A DNA stretch of 64,000 nucleotides from Koleobacter methoxysyntrophicus (GCF_017301615.1 NZ_CP059066.1:372001-436000); one strand, 5' to 3'. Positions 16,677-25,874 are shown, counted from the first letter of the stretch. A program made the numbers and translations. Notes: generated by a model from the sequence alone, not told the origin.

Positions 16677-17582
16677 TTATACAAGTCTGTTTATGATTTC
16701 CCACCTGTCACCTGGGAGATAGTCAATTAATGGGATTTCCAGCGGGACATAACTTCCGGGCTTCTGTTTCATGGCTGCCCTTGCGGCACACACCATCACC
16801 TGAGCAGTTACTGCAGGGTTCGTTATCTTAAGCCTGTATTCCATTTGCTGGTTGTGTGTTTTCCCTGCTACCCCTTTTCGTTCCATTAAAACCCCGTGGC
16901 CGTTGTCCATGAGCCGGTCTACATCCTCGACAGGTATTACATGGGTTTCATCCTTTTTGAAATAGGGATTTTCCTTAATTGCCTTTTCAACAGCGTCAAA
17001 TCGGGCATCCCCCGCCAGTTCTACATAAACAAGCCTTTTGTGAAACCCGAGCCCCTTTGGAACCGTAAGGGACAGAGCCTTCTTAACACCCGGGGTTTTC
17101 TTGGCCTCCACCGTATGGCCCATGCTCATCCCCGGGCCGAAATTCGTATATGTGATCCCCTTAGGAGCCATTATTTCAAATATGGCTCTTACCATGGAAT
17201 CTGTCCCCGGGTCCCAGCCGGCTCCTGAAATTGATACAGAACCCTTTTCCTTTGCTATACTATCCAATCTCTTTACCATATTTACCAGATTTTCGCCGTG
17301 AATATCGTAGCTGTCAACGGTATTTATGCCCTTTTGAAGTATCTTAGCTGCCTCTTCCGGGACAAGGACCGAGGGTATACATAACAGTGCTACATCTACT
17401 TTCGAGAGTTTGTCGATGGAATCCACAACGGGATAATCGGGCAATTCCCTCTGCAATTTGTCGAGGTATTTTGGTTTAACGACTATTCCGGCAACCTCCA
17501 TGTCTCCTGATTCCTTTAACGCATCAAAGGCACAGACCCCGATATTGCCATAACCTATAACTGCTGCCTTTATCCTGTCCAT
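16677..17582 (-). CDS. ddh: meso-Diaminopimelate dehydrogenase
   Basis: This NADP-dependent enzyme interconverts meso-diaminopimelate and tetrahydrodipicolinate plus ammonia. Visible features are the Rossmann motif VIGYGNIG at residues 8-15, DSYDIHGEN, SGAGWDPGTDSM and FGPGMSMGH, all matching known Ddh. The 301-residue length is also close to the family. The ATG at 17582 follows GGAGG. A longer frame exists upstream but would run into the sigma-54 promoter at 17628, so I reject it. It is first in the operon with the DapF chimera and DppA. A sigma-54 promoter is unusual for a biosynthetic ddh and points to catabolic use. Confidence 0.9.
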   Translation of the reverse strand: MDRIKAAVIGYGNIGVCAFDALKESGDMEVAGIVVKPKYLDKLQRELPDYPVVDSIDKLSKVDVALLCIPSVLVPEEAAKILQKGINTVDSYDIHGENLVNMVKRLDSIAKEKGSVSISGAGWDPGTDSMVRAIFEIMAPKGITYTNFGPGMSMGHTVEAKKTPGVKKALSLTVPKGLGFHKRLVYVELAGDARFDAVEKAIKENPYFKKDETHVIPVEDVDRLMDNGHGVLMERKGVAGKTHNQQMEYRLKITNPAVTAQVMVCAARAAMKQKPGSYVPLEIPLIDYLPGDRWEIINRLV

Positions 17583-17627
17583 TACAACAACCTCCATTAT
17601 CTCTAATATTTCTTCTGGCAGTTCATC

Positions 17628-17644
17628 TTGCAATATTCATGCCG
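17628..17644 (-). promoter_or_regulatory. Sigma-54 promoter (-24/-12) of the ddh operon
   Basis: The minus strand reads CGGCATGAATATTGCAA, with GG-N10-GC spacing. It is 46 nt upstream of the ddh start codon, leaving a leader of about 30 nt. The activator gene at 17905-19782 is directly upstream. Confidence 0.8.
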
Positions 17645-17730
17645 TACCTTTTTAAGCCTCCGTTGAATACGGGTTTAATCGGCAGTTTAAGGGATTTGAT
17701 TTTTCAATGACAATAATTGGCACAGACCGC

Positions 17731-17836
17731 AAGTTCGCTCATGCGAACTTCCGTGTTTCGGCTGCTGCATTTTTTTGAATTTACAGCATTTTTTTCTGAG
17801 ATTCGCTGAGGTTCGCTTTTTTGAACTCTTAGTTCA
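17731..17836. promoter_or_regulatory. Two dyad sites upstream of ddh, candidate activator-binding sites
   Basis: AAGTTCGC-TCAT-GCGAACTT (17731-17750) is a perfect 8-bp dyad. TGAACT-CTT-AGTTCA (17822-17836) is a perfect 6-bp dyad that shares the core GAAC/GTTC. More GAACT and GTTCGC half sites lie between and beside them. The dyads are about 90 and 180 bp upstream of the -24 element, the normal range for enhancer sites of sigma-54 activators. Confidence 0.55.
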
Positions 17837-17904
17837 TTTTTCTGAACTCTCAACCTGTAATCATTTCCGGTTATATTTCCCGAATTGAAACATTTCGTTC
17901 TCTT

Positions 17905-19782
17905 TTATTCTATATTATGTTCCTTCATTTTTTTGTAGAAGCTTGTTTTCCCCATTCCCAATAGATTCATCGCCTTTTTTCGGCTCCCTCCTGCGATATC
18001 AAGGGCTTTCTTGATTGCCTTTTTTTCTGTTTGTTTTAATATTTCATCAATGGGAGCAAACCCCTTTAATTCTACCAATTCTTCGGTACTCCCTTCAGAG
18101 GCATGCCCATGATATAGGTATTCCGGGAGATGGACAGAAAGAATGGTATCACCGGCAGCAACATTTACCGCCCTCTCCAGGACATTTTCCAGTTCCCTTA
18201 CATTTCCTTTCCATCGGTGGTCAAGCAATATCTTCATGGCCTGGTCGGAAATCCGTTTTGCCTTTTTCCCCGCTCTCTCGCATATCCTCGGGATAAAATA
18301 TTCTACTAAGGGGAAAATATCCTCAGGCCTTTCTCTTAAGGGAGGTATCAGGATAGAAATTACATTGAGCCTGTAATACAGGTCTTCGCGGAATTTGCCT
18401 TCCAAAACCGCTTTTTCTAGATTCTTATTGGTTGCCGCGATAATCCTAACATCCACATTTATCGGGTCAAGCCCTCCAACCCTTGTAAATGATTTTCTCT
18501 GGATAACATGCAGGAGCTTAGCCTGGAGGGTGATGGAAAGTTCCCCTATTTCATCAAGAAATATGGTCCCGCCGTCCGCAAGTTCAAATTTCCCCTTTTT
18601 ACCTGTCGCCAGAGCCCCGGTAAACGCCCCTTTTTCATAACCGAAGAGCTCACTCTCTAAGAGGTTTTCTGGAATAGATGCACAATTTATATAGATGAAG
18701 GGGCCTTCCTTTCTTGGACTTGCCTTATGAATAGCCTCAGCAAAAACCCCTTTTCCGGTCCCGCTTTCACCTAAAAGCAGTACAGTTGAATTAGATTCGG
18801 CCGCCCTCTTTGCCAGATGTATAACACCCCTTATCTTTTCACTGCAGCCTATAATATCCATGAAAGCCTTTTCCTGAACTTCCGTTTGTTTCAACTGTTT
18901 TTCGAGGCTTTCCAGCCTTTTTATGGTCAAATCCCTTTCTTCCAGAATCACCTTCAACTCGCTTACATCCCGGACTTTTAGAACGGCTCCTGTCCGCCTC
19001 CCTTTTGTTTCAATAGGCTGTACCGAACACCTGACCGGAATGCCGTTAATCTTCCCTTCCATATCTAATAACCCTGCTGTCTTGCCTTCAGCTGTATCGA
19101 CCAGTGCCTTTATCATAGGTGATTCAGGGTGTATCTCATTTATATGCCTCCCTATTATAAGGGGTGGGGCTGCATAAGGTCCTTTTCCCGTATATTCCGA
19201 CCCCATTAAAATCTTTTTGGCATCTTCCCTGCGTGCCGTATAACCCAGCGCCTGGTAAAACTTGATTTCATGAGTTACCGGATCTAATAATAACAAGTGA
19301 CCTGCGGAGTGGTGGTAAACAAAATCGAATTTTTCCTCTCCGACTTTTAACCTCAAGCGCCTAATTAACGGGTCAGCCTCAGCTGTTAGCTTCAGGCCTG
19401 CCATTGTCGTCGAAACCTGCAGGGGCCTAACAGCCTTGCCCGCAGCCTCTTTTTTAAATATGGCAGTTCCCGGCTGTGCTCCTTTTATTCCAATCGCTAC
19501 AACCATATCCCCTGTCTTTATGTCTTCGGGCTCTATTCCTATTACTTTCAAATCCTCTGGGGTCAAACCTCCGTCATCACTGCCCAGGGAATTATCGGCG
19601 AAAAGTACAATATCTCCTAATACCGCCTTCCCTTTTTTATGGCCGGGGCCCGATGCGGGCATTATCCCGAATATATCCATAGCCCTTTTATTGTATACCC
19701 TGATTGATCCCATGCTGTCGATAGCTATAATCCCGTCATCGACCATATCAATAACGGCTTTAAAGAAACTTCCGCTATTCAT
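17905..19782 (-). CDS. Sigma-54-dependent activator with N-terminal PAS and extra sensory region
   Basis: This 625-residue protein starts with a PAS domain (residues about 5-45, then [17 protein letters not shown]). A region of about 110 residues that I do not recognise comes next, followed by a second PAS-like region at about 150-275. The AAA+ domain has Walker A GESGTGKG near 339 and GAFTGA near 385. The Fis-type helix-turn-helix is at the end ([18 protein letters not shown]). It is adjacent to the ddh operon, which has a sigma-54 promoter and upstream dyads, so that operon is its probable target. The ligand is unknown; diaminopimelate or a D-amino acid peptide would fit. Confidence 0.92.
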   Translation of the reverse strand: MNSGSFFKAVIDMVDDGIIAIDSMGSIRVYNKRAMDIFGIMPASGPGHKKGKAVLGDIVLFADNSLGSDDGGLTPEDLKVIGIEPEDIKTGDMVVAIGIKGAQPGTAIFKKEAAGKAVRPLQVSTTMAGLKLTAEADPLIRRLRLKVGEEKFDFVYHHSAGHLLLLDPVTHEIKFYQALGYTARREDAKKILMGSEYTGKGPYAAPPLIIGRHINEIHPESPMIKALVDTAEGKTAGLLDMEGKINGIPVRCSVQPIETKGRRTGAVLKVRDVSELKVILEERDLTIKRLESLEKQLKQTEVQEKAFMDIIGCSEKIRGVIHLAKRAAESNSTVLLLGESGTGKGVFAEAIHKASPRKEGPFIYINCASIPENLLESELFGYEKGAFTGALATGKKGKFELADGGTIFLDEIGELSITLQAKLLHVIQRKSFTRVGGLDPINVDVRIIAATNKNLEKAVLEGKFREDLYYRLNVISILIPPLRERPEDIFPLVEYFIPRICERAGKKAKRISDQAMKILLDHRWKGNVRELENVLERAVNVAAGDTILSVHLPEYLYHGHASEGSTEELVELKGFAPIDEILKQTEKKAIKKALDIAGGSRKKAMNLLGMGKTSFYKKMKEHNIE

Positions 19783-19951
19783 TAAAATGCCTCCCTATAA
19801 AAGAAGCTGTAACTTGCATACATTATTAATTTTCTATTTAACCCCCTTTATGTCCTGCTGATTTTTGAAATATAAACCTGGTATATTATCCAATCACATG
19901 CAAATACTAAAGTAAAATAATACCCTTTAGTCAAAATCGGAGGTGAATCAG

Positions 19952-20191
19952 GTGATTTCCTGCGAAGTATCGCTGTATCCCATGGACACCCAGGATTCGG
20001 ACAGAATAATAAACTCCTCTATAGAATCCCTGAAAGGTCAGGGAATAGCATGTGACATCGGATCAATAAGCACCTATTTTTCCGGAGACCCGGATAAAGT
20101 ATGGCATGGATTGAGAACCCTTTATGAATCGGCTCAAAAGGAAGGGAAGGAAGTAGCGATGGTAGTTACTATTGCCAACAGCAGGAAGTAA
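19952..20191 (+). CDS. YkoF/MTH1187-like thiamine-binding-fold protein
   Basis: This 79-residue protein resembles the small YKOF-like or MTH1187-like domain that binds thiamine or related ligands as an oligomer. It has the alternating pattern ISCEVSLYPMDTQDSDRIINS, split here as ISCEVSLYPMD and SDRIINS, and a later GSISTYFSGD segment. A GTG at 19943 overlaps the GGAGG at 19939-19943, so the next GTG at 19952, 8 nt downstream, is the better start. It stands alone between a divergent activator gene and a convergent EamA gene. Its role is unknown. Confidence 0.75.
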   Translation: MISCEVSLYPMDTQDSDRIINSSIESLKGQGIACDIGSISTYFSGDPDKVWHGLRTLYESAQKEGKEVAMVVTIANSRK

Positions 20192-20210
20192 GCAAAATCG
20201 TAATAAAAAT

Positions 20211-20236
20211 AAGTGGAGAATCGGAATTCTCCACTT
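20211..20236. terminator. Bidirectional terminator between the YkoF-like gene and the EamA gene
   Basis: A perfect 11-bp stem, AAGTGGAGAAT (20211-20221) with ATTCTCCACTT (20226-20236), has a T run on both sides. It overlaps the stop codon of the convergent EamA gene. Confidence 0.85.
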
Positions 20237-20657
20237 ATCGTTTTATAAGGGCGATACCTATTACAACCAGAACCGCACCGAGGAGTTTGTGCCATGAAAA
20301 CCGCTCTCCAAGCAGTATAACAGCCAGAAGCACAGTTACCATCGGGGCTGCCGAAGTTATGGGGGTAATGGTGGATGCAGTCCCCAATTTTAAGGCGTAG
20401 AAATATGCTAGGTGCCCTAACAGGGAAGCAAATATCCCCTCGGCGGCAATAAGCCCCCATGTCTTCGGCTCAACGGTTAGAAGGTTAGGGGTATTTCCGC
20501 TGAATAAAAGCCATGCTAACAAAATCACCGTGATTATTATGCTCCTGATAACCATAGCGATAGCAGGGTCAGCATTTGTGAGGCCGGCCTTACCAAATAA
20601 CGGGGCAATTCCCCAGCATAACATGGTAATAACGGCAAAGATAAAAGGATTCACCAC
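20235..20657 (-). CDS. EamA-domain (DMT superfamily) transporter, single-domain form
   Basis: The 140-residue protein is a single EamA domain with four to five membrane helices. It has FAVITMLCWGIAPLFGKAGL at the start, ASLLGHLAYFYALKLG in the middle, and a final helix. Most DMT exporters have two such domains, so this one probably works as a dimer. The start is GTG at 20657 after GGAGGGC. It is 81 nt downstream of iadA and may share that operon, suggesting export or import of an amino acid or metabolite. Substrate unknown. Confidence 0.85.
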   Translation of the reverse strand: MVNPFIFAVITMLCWGIAPLFGKAGLTNADPAIAMVIRSIIITVILLAWLLFSGNTPNLLTVEPKTWGLIAAEGIFASLLGHLAYFYALKLGTASTITPITSAAPMVTVLLAVILLGERFSWHKLLGAVLVVIGIALIKR

Positions 20658-20737
20658 ATCGCCCTCCCGCTTCTTTAAAATCCCTCTTTAATTATTTTAT
20701 AATAGTTCACACTGATTTTCATCCCATGTTTACATGT

Positions 20738-21922
20738 TTATATAATATTGTTTTCAAAAGTGCCTTTTACAATGGCTTTGCCGTCTTTTACCATGCACTT
20801 CCCTTTTGCAAAAACGTATTTAATTTCCAGATCCCCATCCATTACTACTATGTCTGCATCACTTCCCCTTCGAAGGGTACCTTTTTGGGGATATAGTTTT
20901 AGTGACCTTGCAGGATTTACAGTAATTACCTTTAAAGCATCGGCAAGGTTTATACCTTCTTCCCTGACCATGTCTTTAAATTCTTTATACAATGAATCTA
21001 GTTTAGCTACCATAAGGCCCTGAATTTCACCTTTTTCATCGAAAATAGGCATGCTGCCGTTTCCATCAGAGCTCATTGTAATATTGTCTATCGGTACACC
21101 CTGTTCAAGGCAGTATTTTATTGCCTTTGACGGCTTTACCGATTTTCTAGCCCCTGAATCAGGGCTAACACCTGACGTTATATCGATAATACCCCCTATT
21201 TTTGCAAACTTTATACCGTCTTCTAAAAGTTCAGGATTGCGGTTTATATGGGTGGGTGTAAACTGGGTTACGGGTATTTCCGTCTCTTCCAGAATCTCAA
21301 ACAGCATCCCTAATTTCCTGTGGCCGTCCCCTACATGCAGATGCAAAACTCCTGCCTTCCCGCTCAGTATCCCTCCAACCCTTGCCTCGGCAGCGAGCTT
21401 CTTTATGTCTCCTTTATCGGGCTGGGCTGAACGGTGATCGGATATGGCAATCTCCCCACAGCCAAGCACCTTATCTATAACTATTATATCATTCCTGATA
21501 TTTTCGGTAATCGTACGGGTGGGAACCTGATATGACCCGGAATATATATAAGCAGTAATGCCTTCTGCCTCCAACCCCCGGGCTTTTGCAAGGAGGGACG
21601 TCATGTGGCGGGTAGTGCCGTCAGTTCCCAGGCACCCAACCACCGTCGTTATGCCGGCTCTTATAACCTGACTCAACATAACTTCCGGTGTCCGGGAAGC
21701 AAAACCGGCCTCCCCTCCACCTCCTATTATGTGAACATGCTGGTCTATAAATCCGGGAACCAGGTACATATCCGTTACATCTATAACCTCCACTTCCCCG
21801 TATTCAGGCACGGGAGGGATATCATCACCGATATTTGCAATAAAGTTTCCGGCTATTAAGACGTCCTTTTTCCCCACTTCTTCAGGTCCGAAAATTCTGC
21901 CGCCTTTTAAGATTTTAAACAA
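20738..21922 (-). CDS. iadA: Isoaspartyl dipeptidase, M38 amidohydrolase
   Basis: IadA cleaves beta-aspartyl dipeptides left from damaged protein. In the 394-residue form starting at TTG 21922 (GGAGG 8 nt upstream), His62 and His64 in FIDQHVH, Glu71, Tyr131, the SDHRSAQP segment, the HLHVGDG histidine and the SSDGNGS aspartate match the known metal and substrate residues. The position that is carboxylated Lys in the E. coli enzyme reads as Glu157 (GCGEIAISDH). It lies downstream of nhaC, both under the sigma-54 promoter at 23533, which supports an inducible peptide-scavenging role. Confidence 0.92.
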   Translation of the reverse strand: MFKILKGGRIFGPEEVGKKDVLIAGNFIANIGDDIPPVPEYGEVEVIDVTDMYLVPGFIDQHVHIIGGGGEAGFASRTPEVMLSQVIRAGITTVVGCLGTDGTTRHMTSLLAKARGLEAEGITAYIYSGSYQVPTRTITENIRNDIIVIDKVLGCGEIAISDHRSAQPDKGDIKKLAAEARVGGILSGKAGVLHLHVGDGHRKLGMLFEILEETEIPVTQFTPTHINRNPELLEDGIKFAKIGGIIDITSGVSPDSGARKSVKPSKAIKYCLEQGVPIDNITMSSDGNGSMPIFDEKGEIQGLMVAKLDSLYKEFKDMVREEGINLADALKVITVNPARSLKLYPQKGTLRRGSDADIVVMDGDLEIKYVFAKGKCMVKDGKAIVKGTFENNII

Positions 21923-21969
21923 AAACCACACCTCCAGAAACTATAGCATAATATGCTGATTTTTATTTT

Positions 21970-21999
21970 ATTTAAGATTACCTGATTTAAGATTACCTG
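21970..21999. repeat. Tandem 15-nt repeat in the nhaC-iadA gap
   Basis: ATTTAAGATTACCTG occurs twice head to tail (21970-21984 and 21985-21999). A related ATTTAAGATTGCCTG/ATTTAAGGTTGCCCG pair occurs at 29907-30000. Function unknown; it could be a small mRNA or protein binding repeat. Confidence 0.6.
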
Positions 22000-22028
22000 A
22001 ACACCTATTGTTATCCGCTAAAACACAG

Positions 22029-22071
22029 GTGGTACTCACCCTATCCCCAATAAGGACAGAATGAATACCAC
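22029..22071 (-). other. Long stem-loop downstream of nhaC
   Basis: On the minus strand an 18-bp stem (GTGGTATTCATTCTGTCC with GGATAGGGTGAGTACCAC) forms if G-U pairs are allowed, around a 7-nt loop. The G-U pairs favour minus-strand RNA. It is followed by GTTTTAG, so it may be a partial terminator between nhaC and iadA. Confidence 0.6.
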
Positions 22072-22093
22072 TTGACGCTAAAAATTCAAAGAG

Positions 22094-23491
22094 CTAATTT
22101 CCCTTTTCCTTCCAGATTGCTTTCCCTGTATATCCGTATATCCACGCAAAAACAAATCCAAGATAACACATAACGGCCCATGGGGCATATGATTGTGTCG
22201 GCACCCCTAATGTTGTTGCCATATATACCCCTGCAGCACTCCACGGCACAAGAGGAACGACCACGGTCCCCGAATCCTCCGTAGTCCTCGACAGCACGCT
22301 GCGCTTTATTCCGAATTCCTTAAACATAGGCTGATATATCCTCCCCGGCACTATAATGCTCAGATAGGAGTTGCTCGTAACGATACCTGTTAAAATCCCC
22401 GTCAATGATGTTGATAAAATAAGATTGCCGACTTTCCCTTTAATAAATGTTTCTTTAATGCTGTTAAGGATTTTATTCAGCATACCGGTATACTCCATCT
22501 GACCGGCAAAGATATATGCCATAAATACCGTAGCAATTGAAGAAACCATACTAGTAATACCGCCCCGGTTCAACAGTTTGTCAAGTTCAGGAATAGGGGT
22601 TTTAAAATTCCCTCCGCTGTACATAGCGGTAATGACATCTTTAAAACCGGCGCCCTGTAATGTTAATGCCAGCACCATAGCTATTACCGTTCCGATCCAG
22701 AGGGCCGGTATGCTGGGAACCTTTTTATACGAGAGGAAAAATACCGCAATAGGAGGCAGTAAAAGCAGGGGGCTTAACCTGAAGGTTTCAGCGATACCGT
22801 TAATCAGCTGATTTATTCTGGTATAGTCGATGCTCCCTGCAATCCTGAAACTGACTAATTGATAAACAATCAATGAAATTATAAATGCCGGTAGCGTAGT
22901 CCATAACATTGACCTTATATGTTCGAAGATATCCACTTCTGCAGTAGCGGCAGCCAAAACAGTAGTATCGGAAATGGGGCTGATTTTATCGCCTAAATAT
23001 GCACCTACAACAATTGCCCCCGCAGCGATTGAGAGTGGAACCCCTAATCCGTAAGCAACACCCATCAATGCAACACCCAGTGTAGCAGCAGTCCCCCAGG
23101 ATGTACCCGTCATTACCGATGATATAGCGCAGAGAACAGCCGCCGAAACGAGGAAGGTTTTCGGGCTCAGTATTTGTAGACCCAAATAAATGAAATACGG
23201 TATGGTCCCTGAAATAAGCCATGCTCCTACTAAGGGGCCAACCATCATAAGGATTAGTATCGCACCCATGGCCCTATCGATGGTAGGCCTAATCCCTTTT
23301 TCTAAAAGCTCATTCCATGTGTAACCTAAAATGAAGATGCTCACAAAGGTTACAAACATGGAAATTAAAAGAAGCATAATCGCCGCATTAGCCCTAAGAA
23401 TACCTACGCCATAAACCAGTAAAATTATAGCGAAAATGATCGGCAGCAGCGAAATTCCTAAGGTAGGTTCCTTCTTAATTCTCTGTCCCAT
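22094..23491 (-). CDS. nhaC: Na+/H+ antiporter NhaC
   Basis: The 465-residue protein is a complete NhaC-family antiporter with about 11-12 membrane segments. It has the GTSWGTAATLGVALMGVA and GDKISPISDTTVLAA motifs that match the two NhaC fragments elsewhere in the window. It would expel Na+ in exchange for H+, or in this family exchange organic acids such as malate and lactate. It is the first gene after the sigma-54 promoter at 23533 and is followed by iadA. The start is ATG 23491 after GGAGGGATG. Antiporters paired with peptidases under sigma-54 suggest that NhaC-type carriers serve nutrient or Na+ balance linked to uptake. Confidence 0.93.
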   Translation of the reverse strand: MGQRIKKEPTLGISLLPIIFAIILLVYGVGILRANAAIMLLLISMFVTFVSIFILGYTWNELLEKGIRPTIDRAMGAILILMMVGPLVGAWLISGTIPYFIYLGLQILSPKTFLVSAAVLCAISSVMTGTSWGTAATLGVALMGVAYGLGVPLSIAAGAIVVGAYLGDKISPISDTTVLAAATAEVDIFEHIRSMLWTTLPAFIISLIVYQLVSFRIAGSIDYTRINQLINGIAETFRLSPLLLLPPIAVFFLSYKKVPSIPALWIGTVIAMVLALTLQGAGFKDVITAMYSGGNFKTPIPELDKLLNRGGITSMVSSIATVFMAYIFAGQMEYTGMLNKILNSIKETFIKGKVGNLILSTSLTGILTGIVTSNSYLSIIVPGRIYQPMFKEFGIKRSVLSRTTEDSGTVVVPLVPWSAAGVYMATTLGVPTQSYAPWAVMCYLGFVFAWIYGYTGKAIWKEKGN

Positions 23492-23532
23492 TTTTCATCC
23501 CTCCATTTAAATTTTATTTTATGTTTAAAGTC

Positions 23533-23549
23533 ACGCAATAATCATGCCA
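23533..23549 (-). promoter_or_regulatory. Sigma-54 promoter (-24/-12) of nhaC-iadA
   Basis: The minus strand reads TGGCATGATTATTGCGT with GG-N10-GC spacing. It lies 42 nt upstream of the nhaC start. The activator gene upstream (23779-25806) is the probable partner. Confidence 0.82.
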
Positions 23550-23615
23550 GACTGTTTTGATGTATAACTAAGATGTCATAAGGATCTTAGGGAGTTTCTC
23601 GTTATTAATAATTTA

Positions 23616-23642
23616 AAACGGGAAAGATAATTTTTCCCGTTT
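23616..23642 (-). terminator. Terminator of the activator gene at 23779
   Basis: A perfect 10-bp stem, AAACGGGAAA (23616-23625) with TTTCCCGTTT (23633-23642), has a T-rich flank on the minus strand. It isolates the activator gene from the nhaC promoter. Confidence 0.8.
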
Positions 23643-23778
23643 ATCCCAAATAGCAGTTTATTCAGCTATATGTTTTAGCTTTACTAACCCATTTGATTTC
23701 CCATTTTGTCCCCTTTGCGTTTGCCTTATAAATAGTCATACCTATTTCAACAAAAAAGACTCCTTAGCTGTTGACCTG

Positions 23779-25806
23779 TTATTTCGGTAAATAATAATTT
23801 ATCATGCCGTACCCCTTCTCGGTTATTTCTATCCCCCTTTTGCCCCTATTAACCTTTATATATCCCTTTGTCCTCATATCCTCGATTATTCCGCGGACCT
23901 TGCCTTCAGGCAATCCTAATTCAGATGAAATGGAACGGCGTCCTATAGGTTTACCCTTTTTGTTAGATTCAAAAATTTTAATAAGTATGTTCTTTTCTAA
24001 CTTATACCTATTTAAATCTGCATAAACGGCCTTACCGTTTTTTAAAATTCCGGGAAACTCTCCAGGTAGAAGCTCAGGAGTGGGAATCTTATCAGGGCAA
24101 ACATTGCAAAGATATTCTACTATATTGTGCAGTTCCCTTATATTACCCGGCCAGTCATATATTAACAAATGGTCACTTATAGCACCGAAAAAAACTGAGG
24201 CCTTCATAGGAGGTTTCCTCTTAAAGTGATCATTGTAAAAGGCATATGCCAGATCTAATATATCACCCCTTCTTTCCCTCAGGGGAGGTATCCTGAGAGG
24301 AAGGACATTTAGTCGATAGTAAAGATCCTCTCTAAATTCTCCCCCTTTCATTAGGGATTTTAAATCTTTATTAGTAGCGGCAATTACTCTAACATCTATT
24401 GGAATTACCTTTGAACCCCCGATACGGCGTATCTGCTTTTCTTGGAGTACCCGCAATAGTCTTACCTGAAATAATTGGGGTGCATCTCCTATCTCGTCCA
24501 GAAAAATGGTCCCTCCATGAGCCTGTTCGAAAAGACCGGGCATACCTCCTTTTTTAGCCCCCGTAAATGCTCCCTCGTCATATCCGAAAAGTTCACTTTC
24601 AAGCAAGCTTTCAGGTAGTGCAGCAAAATTCACCGCAACAAAAGGCCCCCTCTGCCTTAACGAATTATTATGAATGGCCTGAGCAAAAAGCTCCTTTCCG
24701 GTACCGCTTTCTCCCTGGATCAAAATCGGTGATTGGGATTTTGAAATCTTTTTTGCCAGTTCTTTGGTATTTTTTATTAAATCACTCGTGCCTAAAATAT
24801 CGTCAAAAGTATATCTGGCGTACGTTTCCTGCTTCCGCAGCTTTCTCCTCAATTCTTCTTCCAGCCTTTGAATCTCCGTCACATCTTTTAAGGTGCATAC
24901 CTTCCCTACAACAGAATTATTTTCTTTAATCGGCGAGATATTTATAACAACCTGTCTGTTGTTTACCTTTATAAACCTTTCTTTTTCTATATTTTCATTT
25001 TCAAGTACGGAAATAACCTCTTTAGGCACCATCACATTGTTAAGCTTTTTACCTATCAGTTCTTTTCGCGATACTCCGAAAATCCCTTCAGCTATAGGAT
25101 TAAATGCTGATATTTCCTTTCGTTCATCCAGTGCTATTATTCCGTCATGAACCGTATTGATTATTGTCTGAAGCTGGTTATTCATACGGCTATTAACGTC
25201 TGCCATTTTTTTGGTTTCTTTGATTAATTCTATAATATCCTTTAGGTATCGGGCAGAAAGGTAATTGGCCTTTTTATCGGCAAGATCAAGTTCCTGTAAG
25301 ATTTCAACTAGGGTGGTAAAATCTATATTCCTGGTCTTAATATCAATAACATTTTCTACGCAATCAGGTACCAGTTCTAGTTCCCCAGGGGTTACAGCCA
25401 ATTTTAGCTTAGGGTAGTCTTTTATTTCAGGGGAATACGGGAAAAAATTAATGTGGTCAATTCCCAAAATTTCCAATAAAGATATGGTTTCTAATGCAGT
25501 AGAAGTAAGGTCATTCACTAACAAAGCATCGGTACCGGGAGGAATGTCCAATAATTTACCGATTTTGTGATAATTTATAGAACGGCGGGCTATAATTACC
25601 CGGCAATTGTGTGCCAAATATTGTTTGGCATGTTCATAGATTATATTGCTTGAAATTACTACCAAGTCATTAAATATGCCTTCTTTTATATTACCATCTA
25701 TATAGAAGCCTTCTATTTTTACTCGATCGCCCAATAAATCATTCAATTGTTTTTTTAGGGCTTCACAGGTATTTTTGCCTTTTGTAATAAGGGTAATGCC
25801 CTTCAT
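23779..25806 (-). CDS. Sigma-54-dependent activator with PrpR-like N-terminus and C-terminal winged helix
   Basis: The 675-residue protein has an N-terminal ligand domain of about 190 residues resembling the PrpR_N type. It continues with a short coiled linker, a PAS domain at about 210-320 and an AAA+ domain with GESGTGKE near 363 and GAFTGA near 410. The last 70 residues do not form the usual Fis helix-turn-helix. They read as a winged helix (SISSELGLPEGKVRGIIED, then GYIKVNRGKRGIEITEKG). DNA recognition therefore differs from the neighbours. It is adjacent to nhaC-iadA and their -24/-12 element, which is its likely target. Confidence 0.9.
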   Translation of the reverse strand: MKGITLITKGKNTCEALKKQLNDLLGDRVKIEGFYIDGNIKEGIFNDLVVISSNIIYEHAKQYLAHNCRVIIARRSINYHKIGKLLDIPPGTDALLVNDLTSTALETISLLEILGIDHINFFPYSPEIKDYPKLKLAVTPGELELVPDCVENVIDIKTRNIDFTTLVEILQELDLADKKANYLSARYLKDIIELIKETKKMADVNSRMNNQLQTIINTVHDGIIALDERKEISAFNPIAEGIFGVSRKELIGKKLNNVMVPKEVISVLENENIEKERFIKVNNRQVVINISPIKENNSVVGKVCTLKDVTEIQRLEEELRRKLRKQETYARYTFDDILGTSDLIKNTKELAKKISKSQSPILIQGESGTGKELFAQAIHNNSLRQRGPFVAVNFAALPESLLESELFGYDEGAFTGAKKGGMPGLFEQAHGGTIFLDEIGDAPQLFQVRLLRVLQEKQIRRIGGSKVIPIDVRVIAATNKDLKSLMKGGEFREDLYYRLNVLPLRIPPLRERRGDILDLAYAFYNDHFKRKPPMKASVFFGAISDHLLIYDWPGNIRELHNIVEYLCNVCPDKIPTPELLPGEFPGILKNGKAVYADLNRYKLEKNILIKIFESNKKGKPIGRRSISSELGLPEGKVRGIIEDMRTKGYIKVNRGKRGIEITEKGYGMINYYLPK

Positions 25807-25874
25807 GCAGGATCCTCCATGTTATTTTTTATAAAATTTACCTATAGCTGTTAGAGAATTGAATGTTATGCATT

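Noticed and set aside
17582-17633. Longer N-terminus for ddh
   Set aside because: It would overlap the sigma-54 promoter at 17628-17644. The internal ATG at 17582 has a GGAGG site and fits the Ddh family start.
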